The notes under the pieces are model-generated. The model was given only the letters and a program-made list of their open reading frames with translations, did not search any database and was not told the DNA's origin. The translations under genes and the position numbers were made by a program. Positions 40,670 to 48,805 of a stretch of 64,000 bases of DNA are shown here, one piece after another. The DNA comes from Allofournierella massiliensis (GTDB taxonomy: Bacteria > Bacillota > Clostridia > Oscillospirales > Ruminococcaceae). The first letter of the stretch is position 1. Each line of letters begins with the position of its first letter. The stretch spans positions 18,790-82,789 of the forward strand of contig NZ_SLUM01000019.1 of NCBI RefSeq assembly GCF_004345265.1. The letters run 5' to 3'.

Positions 40670-43600
40670 TTATTCCTCCTCGAACATGCGGGCTTTGAAT
40701 TCCAGTTCGGTCATTTGAACTTTCCAACTTTCTTCGCCGGTGCGCAGGTTTTCCAGGTTGTTGTCGCCATTGACATAGATGACGTCGAATTCGCGGTCCT
40801 GAGGATTGATGCGATGCTTGGTGAAATAGGCGTCCAGTGCGGCGTTCGAAGACAACAAATCCTCGGTAATGGTGCGCCAAATCACCAGTGCGCGGCGACC
40901 ATCGGGCAGGGTGCCTTCCAACTGCTTGAAGCCATATTCTCCACCATTGTCCCTTACCAACCGCACGGCACCTTCATAGCCGCCGGTGGCATCCGGTTCG
41001 GAACGGAAATAGCCGACCGTGCTTTGGCGCGCCACAGAGAGACCGATCAAATAGTTGAAGGTCTCCACCAAGTCCACACGCCTGGTCTTGGTTTCGTTGC
41101 GTTCGGTAATTTTCATCTGGTAGTTGAACGGGGTTTTGAACTGTTCCAGGTTCAGCAGACTGCCTTTACTTTCGATGTCCAGCATATAGTGAATCAGATA
41201 GTCTTCTCCGAACAGGTCGTACAGCGATTTATTCTCTTCCGACAACTGCACATTGGAAAGGGCGTCTTCGTAGCTTTCCAGCGAAAAATATTTCATAATG
41301 TGGCTTATACCAGTGCCACGGGAAGCGGGTTTACCATTCTTCCAATCGGCCGAGTAAACTACTTTTTTTATACGAGGCTGTGTAACAGTGTCGAAATATG
41401 TACCCATTTCAACAAGAATATATTTTCGTCTTTGACTATCATTTCGATTCATTCCAACAACAACATCACCTGTTGTCGCAGACCCGGCAAAAAAATCCAA
41501 TATTATAGATTTGTCTTTCATAGCACCGCATGCGCAAATACAATCTTTTACTAAACTATGAGCTTTAGCAAAATCGAACGGCTTATTCCCAAAAAGATCT
41601 TTTAATTCAGTTGGCGCATAATTTGCAGACGCATACTCATTTTTGTCCCACCATGTAGTAGGCATTGCATCTTCGTCCATTCGTGTTTTGAAATCAATAG
41701 ATATGCCATCGGCGCTCCTTCTAACACGATATTCACCAAATGGAATTTCTGATTTTACTCTTTCATGACCGCGTTGCCAATTCTTTTCAATTGCTGTTCC
41801 ACCTTGAATTTTGATAGGATATACCAGAACTTCATCTGGCCTAATATTTTCTTTAAGGTCGTATTGTTGAGTTTCTGCATTCCATACCATATTCAAAACA
41901 CGAAGTTCATCATCTTTTGAAACTGCTATAGGATAATAAAGTTTCGGCCTATCTGTCCTTAAATCGTTGTTTCCAGCGCGAATGAAATTCATCCAAGCAT
42001 AATGACCGATTGAATCCGACAAAGGATATCTTTTTAATTTTGATATGCTATAGCCAATTGGGAATGGGGTAGTATCCTCTGTTTTGGTATAGAACAAACA
42101 ATATTCATGCTGCGGGGAAAACTTACCTTTTGTTTTCCTACTTTGAGGATTTGAGCGAACCACTGCAGTGCCTGCGTGCTTTGAAAAAAGGGCTTCTAAC
42201 AGCAAATCCATCCTATCTATTTCTGCATCATCAATTGCTACTGATACCATACCATTTGAAGCTAATAATTTATAACATTGAGCAAGCCGATTTTCCATCA
42301 TGGACAAAAACGATGAATGCTTATAATTATTCTTGTAAAGGATTTCACTTGCATCCGTATTGTATGGAGGATCAATATATGTTACATCTATTTTTCCGGT
42401 GTACAATTGCGCTAAAAAATTTAATGCTTGATAATTTTCACTTCTAATCATCAATCCACCAGTCTGCTCATCCAAATCCTCAATACTGGCTACCAGACGG
42501 TCCTTAAAATCGCTTGAAAAGTGCTTTGTATCCACTACGAGATTCTGATTTTGGCGCAGGAAATCAAGGGTAGGCGGATTGGTCCAGCCAACAGTGGCCA
42601 AATCACCCTCTACCTCGTCAATAGCGTACATTTCTATCCATTCCTGCATCTGCGCCGGATTGGCAACGATTTCCGGCCAGAAAGCCTCGTCAATGCGGTC
42701 CAGCGTCATACACCAGTTGGTTTCCACCACGAACTTCTTTTTCAGCCACAGCTTTTTCTGGAAATCCTCGATCTGGGCCAAAAAGTCAATAATGATGTGA
42801 CCCACCCTCTTGATGGCTTTCACCTTTGCCAGATAGGTCTCCACACGCTGTTCATTTGTGGTGTCCAGGTCATCCAAATGGATGATTTCGCTCTTGATAT
42901 AGAAGTCCAGCTCCCGGTACAAAAAGCCCTTCAAATCTTTGTGGATAAAATAATCGAAGGTGTTTTTTGCCACATAGGCTTCCAGGTGCTTGTCAAGTAA
43001 TGTTTTGGTCTTCTTTTTGTCGGTAGACACATCTGCCAAAAGAATCTTCATAAGCTGCGGATAATCCGCCGCTATTTTTTGCCGAATGGCTGCACCGTTC
43101 AACTCCAGATATTTGGCCTTTTTATCTTCCGGCACATCGAACACAAAACGTACGATGAACTCGTTGGTGTCTTCCCGGTATTCAAAGGTTTTCAGTTCCG
43201 GCTGTTCCTCGGTTTCCTGATAGAGCATGAAAGTGCGCTTGGAATCTTTGGATTCCTTGTTGTTGTTCTGCTCGGTGGTGGCGTCTACCAGCAAAAAATG
43301 CACCGTGCAGCTATCGCCGTAGGCGTTGCGGGCAACAAAGGAATAGTCCTTGAAATTCTCAGCTGTTTTGATGTAATACTGGTCCTGGTTTGCCCAGTAC
43401 AGCTTGACTTCCTCGCCCTCGTACGGAATGGCATACACGCCTTCCTTATACCGGCGCTTGGAGATAAAATCACCTTCATCGTAATAGCGATTGAAGAAGC
43501 TGTACAAGGCCGAATATACATCCGCCTCCAAAGCAGACAGATCCACACCGGCCGCCAGCTGAGATTTCAGCTGCTTATACTCTTGTACCATAGGGATGCT

Positions 43601-43852
43601 GTCGGGCAATTGGGAGATATCAGCGCCAAGCGACTGTTCGATCTCAGCAAGGCGCCTTTCGATATCGCCGGTGTTGCGGGCAAAGGGCGCCAGCGTTGCC
43701 TGCACTTTTTGCGGGAGTCCTTCGCTGAGAAATTTCTCGATTTCCTGCTTGCGGATGTTCATGATGCGGTAAATACCGAAATCCAAATCGGATTTATCCA
43801 ATTCAAAAATCCCTTTCATCAGGGATACAAAACGGTCCAATCGTTCGCTCAT
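40670..43852 (-). CDS. Long type III-like DNA adenine methyltransferase
   Basis: The 1060-residue protein has an N-terminal part of about 460 residues without known motifs (opening SERLDRFVSLMKGIFELDKS, with DLDFGIYRIMNIRKQ). The N6-adenine methyltransferase core follows: VTYIDPPYNTD, catalytic DPPY at about 494-497, and the AdoMet motif ILDFFAGSATTGDVVVGMNR near 785. DPPY before FxGSxTT is the beta-class order of type III Mod subunits, but those are usually 600-700 residues, so the N-terminal extension is notable. The region between the motifs should hold target recognition. AAGGAGG precedes the ATG, 16 bases after the SNF2 gene. It presumably marks host DNA so the partner helicases and nuclease spare it. 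Confidence 0.85.
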   Translation of the reverse strand: MSERLDRFVSLMKGIFELDKSDLDFGIYRIMNIRKQEIEKFLSEGLPQKVQATLAPFARNTGDIERRLAEIEQSLGADISQLPDSIPMVQEYKQLKSQLAAGVDLSALEADVYSALYSFFNRYYDEGDFISKRRYKEGVYAIPYEGEEVKLYWANQDQYYIKTAENFKDYSFVARNAYGDSCTVHFLLVDATTEQNNNKESKDSKRTFMLYQETEEQPELKTFEYREDTNEFIVRFVFDVPEDKKAKYLELNGAAIRQKIAADYPQLMKILLADVSTDKKKTKTLLDKHLEAYVAKNTFDYFIHKDLKGFLYRELDFYIKSEIIHLDDLDTTNEQRVETYLAKVKAIKRVGHIIIDFLAQIEDFQKKLWLKKKFVVETNWCMTLDRIDEAFWPEIVANPAQMQEWIEMYAIDEVEGDLATVGWTNPPTLDFLRQNQNLVVDTKHFSSDFKDRLVASIEDLDEQTGGLMIRSENYQALNFLAQLYTGKIDVTYIDPPYNTDASEILYKNNYKHSSFLSMMENRLAQCYKLLASNGMVSVAIDDAEIDRMDLLLEALFSKHAGTAVVRSNPQSRKTKGKFSPQHEYCLFYTKTEDTTPFPIGYSISKLKRYPLSDSIGHYAWMNFIRAGNNDLRTDRPKLYYPIAVSKDDELRVLNMVWNAETQQYDLKENIRPDEVLVYPIKIQGGTAIEKNWQRGHERVKSEIPFGEYRVRRSADGISIDFKTRMDEDAMPTTWWDKNEYASANYAPTELKDLFGNKPFDFAKAHSLVKDCICACGAMKDKSIILDFFAGSATTGDVVVGMNRNDSQRRKYILVEMGTYFDTVTQPRIKKVVYSADWKNGKPASRGTGISHIMKYFSLESYEDALSNVQLSEENKSLYDLFGEDYLIHYMLDIESKGSLLNLEQFKTPFNYQMKITERNETKTRRVDLVETFNYLIGLSVARQSTVGYFRSEPDATGGYEGAVRLVRDNGGEYGFKQLEGTLPDGRRALVIWRTITEDLLSSNAALDAYFTKHRINPQDREFDVIYVNGDNNLENLRTGEESWKVQMTELEFKARMFEEE

Positions 43853-43868
43853 TTCTTGAGGTTCCTCC

Positions 43869-46700
43869 TTACTCTACCTGCCATTCGATTGCAAACACAT
43901 CCCGGCTGGCTGTTTGCCTGACCATTCGCCGGTCTAATGCTTCAATCATCCGCCTGCGTTGTTCACCAATCTCATCTTCGCGGTCGGCAAGCTCGCTCCT
44001 CTTCTTTCGCTTTTGCCGTTCCAGCTCCTGCAAACGGCGGTTAGCCTCCAGTTTTTCTTCCATGCTCTGTGCTTGCCGAGAAGTACGCTCTGTTTCCCGA
44101 ATCTGCCGTTTAACGGCATCCAGTTCCTGTTCCAAGCTCGCAACCTTGTCTTGCTCCCAGCGGAAAATCCTATCTTCTTCCGCACGGAAGTATACAAGGT
44201 TTCGGGAATCAATGGTCTGCAATTTCCCGGCAATATGCTGTCTGGTATTCTGCTGCAGCTTTTTAAGAACGGCGTCCGGAAGCGAGGCGGCTTCCTGCGC
44301 AACAGCAGCACACAAAAACAGCTTCTCGCAATCCTCCTGCGGTATCGGCGTACCGTCTGCGGTATAGGCCGTCAAGATGCTGTATTGTTCATTATCAAAA
44401 GCAGTAATATCCAAATTGGAAAGCTGTAGATACCCATGTGCTCTTTGCAGATATTCCGGCAGCGTTACCCGCATCACATTTTCGCTGGGTACAAAGGTGA
44501 TTTTACCGGCAGGCAGCGAAAGGTTATGCGCCTGATGTAATACAAACTGCGCCAATGGGCAAGACAGCCGATAGGGAATCCCGTCCCGTCCATTGTCGGT
44601 GATAAGACGGTAAGGACCTTGGCTAAAAGAACCAATTTCTTCGGTAAGCCGGAATGTATGGGCAGCATCGTCAAATTGCGCCTTGCCAGCCAAAATAAAC
44701 TTGGTGAGCTCCCAAAAGATATACTCATACCGATTCAGGAACGCGCTGGTTTTTTCCTTTGATAGTTTAAGCCGTTCCTGTACATCAATATCAAAGTTTT
44801 CCAAAACCTGCTGTTTGACTTCGTCCAAGCGGCCTTCGATCTCTTCCTGCATATCGTCCTGCAATTTGGCAAAGGCGGCCTCGATTTCCTCTTCGGTTCG
44901 GCATTGCTGGTAAATTTCCCATATACGCCGCTCGAAATCCACGCCATCGGTTTGGCCCAGAATTTCATCCGACGCACCAAACACATCATCAAACAAATTG
45001 AATTTTTCGCTCAACAAAGCAAAAACGCGCATATCCGCAAAATTGCGCTGGTTGATAAAGTTTACCACCACCACATCGCTTTTTTGGCCGTAGCGGTGGC
45101 AGCGACCAATTCTCTGCTCGATGCGCTGGGGATTCCAGGGCAAATCGTAGTTTACGACCAACGAGCAAAATTGCAAGTTCAAACCTTCCGCCGCTGCTTC
45201 CGTTGCAATCATGATTTCTGCCGTATCGCGGAAATAGTCGACCAGCGCAGCCCGGCGGTCCGCCGCTTTGATGCCGCTGATACGTCCGTTATAAGCGTTT
45301 CTGTCGGCCCATTCGTTATAAATGGCATTGGACTCTTTGTCCGAATTGGAACCATTAAAAAGCACGATTTTCCCATGATACCCATTTTGTTCCAGAAATT
45401 CTTTCAGGTACTTTTGCGTTCGGGTAGATTCTGTAAAAATCAATGCTTTCCGGTTTGCGCCAATAGTTGGCAACTGGGAGAACGCCTTTTCCAGAGCATT
45501 CAAAAGCGACTTAGCTTTGGAATCGCAAGGAATTCTTTTCGCCATGTCAATAAAATGTTGAATCGTGTTGATCTCATCCCGCAATTTGGCCTTGTTGATT
45601 TGACCTTCGTCCGCATCACTTTCCGGTTCTAAATCCTCGCTATCCTCTAAAAGCCCCATCTCCTCCGCTTCGATCCAGTCGGTAATGGACAGCTGCCTGG
45701 CGCACTCCTCTTCCAACATCTTTTCAAGACGGGATTTGACGGATTCCAGAGTACCCAATAAGGCATATGTAGAAGAGGCGAGAATTTTACGAATAATCAT
45801 CGTGGTAAGCATCTGCTGTCTGCGAGGAACTGAATACAAGTCATCGCGGCGCAAAAATTCAGATACTTCGTTGTACAGCGTTTGCTCCAAATCTGTAGCG
45901 TCAAATTTCTGGGTGAGCGGAAGCCGCTTGGTATAGTTGATATATTCCGTAACATCCTTGCGCAGCGTTCTTATATAATAAGGTGCAAGGCGCGCCCGTA
46001 AATCGGCGATGTTCCCTTCCGCGACATACTCAGAGCGAAAAGAGCGGCTATCTCCAAAAATGTTTTCATCTATAATGCTGGTCAAACCATAAAGTTCCAT
46101 CAGCGAATTTTGGAACGGTGTAGCCGTAAGCAGCAGCTTTTTGGCATCCGCAAGGGCATATTTGACCGCCTGGGCGGTTTTTGCGTTCTTTTTATATACG
46201 TTCCGCAACTTATGTGCTTCATCAATGACTGCAAGGTCAAATCCGCACAGACGAATCTCTTCCATTTTGCGGGCTGCAAAATAATATGAGCAAATCACGA
46301 TTTTGCGTTGCAAAAAAGGATTTTTGCCTATCCGAACATACTCATTATAGTTTTTGGTATCAAGGATTTCATTGGGAATTCCAAATTTATCTGTCAGCTC
46401 AAAGCTCCACTGCTTTCGCAGCGAAGCGGGACAGACAACGATAATTTTGTGTTTCCCCGTAGACCAGTATTGGCATATGACCAGACCAGCCTCGATCGTT
46501 TTCCCCAAACCTACTTCATCGGCCATAATCAAGCCTTTGGAAAGAGGAGATTGAAAGGTGAATAACGCCGCTTCAATCTGGTGCGGGTTAATATCAACCG
46601 TTGCATTGAGCAGAGACTGTGACAGGCTATCCAATTCCCCACCCAGTGCTTTTTGACTGAGCAGATTGGCATAGTATTTTGCATGATATTGTGTAATCAT
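43869..46700 (-). CDS. SNF2/RapA-like helicase of the island defence cassette
   Basis: I prefer the ATG at 46700 (MITQYHAKYY); the frame also allows a TTG ten codons earlier, neither with an ideal ribosome site. The 943 residues hold a superfamily 2 SNF2 motor: MADEVGLGKTIEAGL (Walker A, about 61-68), VIDEAHKLRN (DEAH), LLTATPFQNSLMELYGL, ALIFTESTRTQKYL, and EAAAEGLNLQFCSLVVNYDL with QRIEQRIGRCHRYGQ (motifs V-VI). A long charged coiled coil (about 850-915) closes the protein. It is nearer RapA/HepA and the DISARM helicase DrmD than eukaryotic remodellers. It follows the XRE gene and precedes the methyltransferase, probably moving along DNA or remodelling complexes. Confidence 0.86.
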   Translation of the reverse strand: MITQYHAKYYANLLSQKALGGELDSLSQSLLNATVDINPHQIEAALFTFQSPLSKGLIMADEVGLGKTIEAGLVICQYWSTGKHKIIVVCPASLRKQWSFELTDKFGIPNEILDTKNYNEYVRIGKNPFLQRKIVICSYYFAARKMEEIRLCGFDLAVIDEAHKLRNVYKKNAKTAQAVKYALADAKKLLLTATPFQNSLMELYGLTSIIDENIFGDSRSFRSEYVAEGNIADLRARLAPYYIRTLRKDVTEYINYTKRLPLTQKFDATDLEQTLYNEVSEFLRRDDLYSVPRRQQMLTTMIIRKILASSTYALLGTLESVKSRLEKMLEEECARQLSITDWIEAEEMGLLEDSEDLEPESDADEGQINKAKLRDEINTIQHFIDMAKRIPCDSKAKSLLNALEKAFSQLPTIGANRKALIFTESTRTQKYLKEFLEQNGYHGKIVLFNGSNSDKESNAIYNEWADRNAYNGRISGIKAADRRAALVDYFRDTAEIMIATEAAAEGLNLQFCSLVVNYDLPWNPQRIEQRIGRCHRYGQKSDVVVVNFINQRNFADMRVFALLSEKFNLFDDVFGASDEILGQTDGVDFERRIWEIYQQCRTEEEIEAAFAKLQDDMQEEIEGRLDEVKQQVLENFDIDVQERLKLSKEKTSAFLNRYEYIFWELTKFILAGKAQFDDAAHTFRLTEEIGSFSQGPYRLITDNGRDGIPYRLSCPLAQFVLHQAHNLSLPAGKITFVPSENVMRVTLPEYLQRAHGYLQLSNLDITAFDNEQYSILTAYTADGTPIPQEDCEKLFLCAAVAQEAASLPDAVLKKLQQNTRQHIAGKLQTIDSRNLVYFRAEEDRIFRWEQDKVASLEQELDAVKRQIRETERTSRQAQSMEEKLEANRRLQELERQKRKKRSELADREDEIGEQRRRMIEALDRRMVRQTASRDVFAIEWQVE

Positions 46701-46762
46701 ATACTTCGCCCACTTTTCACGAGAATACAAACGCTGTGCGCTATGCTTTTATTTATCCAAAA

Positions 46763-46975
46763 TTACTCAATTCTTTTCCCATCCGGGAATTCAATCACGA
46801 TTTTTACGGTAGCGCCCAGGGCACTGCCGATTTTCTCCCAGTCTTCCATGCTGAATTTCCCTGTGTTGAGCCGGTTGGAAAGTGTCTGGGGCGACCAACC
46901 GGCATTGCGTGCCAAATCCGCTTTGGACATGCCAGAATAGGCACAGGCCATATCAATCAGTTGTTTTACGGTCAT
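46763..46975 (-). CDS. Small XRE-type regulator of the cassette
   Basis: The 70-residue protein is little more than a helix-turn-helix: MTVKQLIDMACAYSGMSKAD, LARNAGWSPQTLSNRLNTGK, then a C-terminal beta strand pair KIVIEFPDGKR. GAGGTGAT precedes the ATG. Its promoter (46996-47024) is covered by a perfect 15-bp inverted repeat, the natural operator for such a protein, and it is the first gene of the helicase-methyltransferase operon. It probably represses the operon and itself, and perhaps the divergent promoter, much as controller proteins delay restriction in other systems. Confidence 0.8.
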   Translation of the reverse strand: MTVKQLIDMACAYSGMSKADLARNAGWSPQTLSNRLNTGKFSMEDWEKIGSALGATVKIVIEFPDGKRIE

Positions 46976-46995
46976 TTTACATCACCTCATTTCTC

Positions 46996-47037
46996 ATTAT
47001 ATATAGTATCGTTTACGCCGTCAACGATACTATATAT
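46996..47037 (-). promoter_or_regulatory. Cassette promoter under a long palindrome
   Basis: On the minus strand TTGACG (47024-47019), 17 bases, TATAAT (47001-46996). The arms ATATATAGTATCGTT (46999-47013) and AACGATACTATATAT (47023-47037) are perfect 15-bp inverted repeats with a 9-base centre, spanning from the -10 to beyond the -35. A further ACGATAC half-site lies at 47044-47050. Confidence 0.78.
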
Positions 47038-47058
47038 TTTTTCACGATACAATAAATA

Positions 47059-47093
47059 AAATCATTGACATCATAAATGATTTCGTGTATAAT
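47059..47093 (+). promoter_or_regulatory. Consensus divergent promoter with a second palindrome
   Basis: TTGACA (47065-47070), 17 bases, TATAAT (47088-47093) is a perfect consensus promoter. AAATCATT (47059-47066) and AATGATTT (47076-47083) form an 8-bp inverted repeat over its -35. It points to the small gene at 47148 and the xis-int module, back to back with the cassette promoter. Confidence 0.75.
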
Positions 47094-47147
47094 AAAGACA
47101 TAGAAAACACCACCTCAAAGATTTCGAGCATAAGGAGGCCGATTACA

Positions 47148-47339
47148 ATGAAAAACGCTGTACGCACCTGCAGCCACTTTATTTATGAAGTGGATAACAT
47201 CCCGGACCATCGAAGCCGCCGGTTTGGTTGTTGTCCTTGCCTGATGGCTGTGAGAGAGTTTGCTGCGTTCCAACAAAAAAGCCGTGTTCAGGCGGCCACC
47301 CGAACACGGCAAGCGCAAAATCAACCCACTATTAAATAA
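47148..47339 (+). CDS. Small hypothetical protein downstream of the consensus promoter
   Basis: The 63-residue frame starts at the ATG at 47148, seven bases after AAGGAGG, and is driven by a perfect promoter. The sequence (MKNAVRTCSHFIYEVDNIPD, then RRFGCCPCLMAVREFAAFQQ) has four cysteines and many Arg/Gln residues but no family I recognise. A strong promoter and ribosome site support a real short protein. A leader or an antisense-regulated peptide is possible. Confidence 0.45.
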   Translation: MKNAVRTCSHFIYEVDNIPDHRSRRFGCCPCLMAVREFAAFQQKSRVQAATRTRQAQNQPTIK

Positions 47340-47439
47340 GTCCATTCTGCCCTTTCATCATAACATGCCGGCCCATGCAAAACAAGCCGGAAAGGGCAGT
47401 TCTCAGAAATTCACACCTGATATATAAAGGAGAACTGAC

Positions 47440-47679
47440 ATGAAAAAGGAAACTACATTTGAAAAGAGCTACCTCACCGTAGCGGACGTGAAAAGCTATC
47501 TGTGCATCAGCACCTCGGCAGCTTACGAACTGACCCATCGTAAGGATTTCCCGGTCTGCCGGCTGGGATCGTCCATCCGTATTCCTACCCAGCTGTTCTT
47601 GGCCTGGGTGGAAAAGCACACCCGCGTCCCGGCCGATTTGACCCCTGTCCAGAAGGAGGTGGCCTTCCATGTCGGGTAA
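47440..47679 (+). CDS. xis: Excisionase-like helix-turn-helix protein
   Basis: The 79 residues show a MerR-like winged helix: YLTVADVKSYLCISTSAAYE then LTHRKDFPVCRLGSSIRIPT and QLFLAWVEKHT, the pattern of HTH_17/Tn916-type excisionases. AAAGGAG precedes the ATG. Its last 11 bases overlap the integrase gene, the standard xis-int order. It should bend DNA and favour excision by the adjacent integrase. Confidence 0.8.
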   Translation: MKKETTFEKSYLTVADVKSYLCISTSAAYELTHRKDFPVCRLGSSIRIPTQLFLAWVEKHTRVPADLTPVQKEVAFHVG

Positions 47680-48784
47680 ACGCGCAAAGGGGGAGGGATC
47701 TGTCCACCGGCTCCCCAGCGGGAGCTGGCAGAGTCAAGTTATGGATGGTTACACCGATAAGGGAAAGCGCCATATCGTTAGCTTTACGGCCCCCACCCGA
47801 GCAGAGGCTTTGGCCCGGCTGCGGGAGTATCTTCTGAACAAGCAGGAGGTTACCGAGCAGGAAACGCCCGAAATACCGCTATTCGCAGAGTATGCCCAGC
47901 GCTGGTATGAGGCCTACCGCTCTCAGGTAGAGGAGTCTACCTATGCCAACTATCGCTACACCTTGAAGCTGTTGAACGGTGCCTTTGGTAAGCTTCCACT
48001 GAACGATATCAAGGTGGCACAGGTGAACCAGTTTGTCAACGGACTGGCAGCTAAAGGCTACTCTGCTTCTCAAATCAGCAAATGCCGGTCCATGCTGATT
48101 CAGATTCTGGATGTGGCCGAAGCGGATGACCTGGTGGTAAAGAATTACGCCCGGCGGGCTTTCCGCACCACCAAACAGCTGAGCAAGGAAAACAAAACTC
48201 ACGCAAAGGATGCGTTCTCAGTGGAAGAGACTGAGCGGTTGCTCATCGGCTTGCCCGACAATCTGCTAGGCAACAGCATTCGCCTGATGCTTGTTTCCGG
48301 CCTGCGTTTGCAGGAACTGCTGGCCCTGACACCCCGGGACATTGCCGAGGACGGCAGCTGGGTCCGAGTGAACAAGGCCGTCAAGATGGTAGATGGTATC
48401 CCCAAGTTGGGAGACCCCAAAAGCTACACCAGCCGGCGAGTTGTCCCTATCGCGCCCAAGTATCATCATATTGCGCTTTGGCTGCGGGAGAACGGCGGAC
48501 AAGCGTTTCTCTGGTGTGCACCCCGGCAGGAGAGCCTGCTCTATAGCACCGGCACAGTGCGCCGCAAGTATTACCGACTGCTGGAGAAATACCCGGATGT
48601 ACGCCGGCTTTCGCCCCACTGCTGCCGCCACACCTATGTGACCCTTTTGCAGCGTCAGGGCGTACCCATGGAGACCATTGCCCGGCTCACCGGTCACACT
48701 GACATCAAGACCACAGGAAACTATCTTCATATTTCCGGCGATACACTGGCCAGTGCCGTGACTGCACTGGAACAACTGATTTGA
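47669..48784 (+). CDS. int: Tyrosine recombinase (phage/Tn916-type integrase)
   Basis: The 371-residue protein has an N-terminal arm-binding part (KGEGSVHRLPSGSWQSQVMD), a SAM-like core-binding domain (about 70-165) and a complete catalytic domain (about 180-365). This has Arg in VSGLRLQELLAL, His-x-x-Arg in LSPHCCRHTYVTLL, His in LTGHTDIKTTGNYL and the nucleophile Tyr in the same segment. AAGGAGGT precedes the ATG. Unlike most of the island it is GC-rich, like its downstream neighbours, so it may belong to a second element nested in or captured by the island. Confidence 0.9.
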   Translation: MSGKRAKGEGSVHRLPSGSWQSQVMDGYTDKGKRHIVSFTAPTRAEALARLREYLLNKQEVTEQETPEIPLFAEYAQRWYEAYRSQVEESTYANYRYTLKLLNGAFGKLPLNDIKVAQVNQFVNGLAAKGYSASQISKCRSMLIQILDVAEADDLVVKNYARRAFRTTKQLSKENKTHAKDAFSVEETERLLIGLPDNLLGNSIRLMLVSGLRLQELLALTPRDIAEDGSWVRVNKAVKMVDGIPKLGDPKSYTSRRVVPIAPKYHHIALWLRENGGQAFLWCAPRQESLLYSTGTVRRKYYRLLEKYPDVRRLSPHCCRHTYVTLLQRQGVPMETIARLTGHTDIKTTGNYLHISGDTLASAVTALEQLI

Positions 48785-48805
48785 TTATAGAAAGAGGTAT
48801 AAATC

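Noticed and set aside
36527..46975. DISARM or BREX system
   Set aside because: DISARM needs a DUF1998 protein and a PLD nuclease, BREX needs PglZ and BrxC. None is present, though the SNF2 helicase resembles DrmD.
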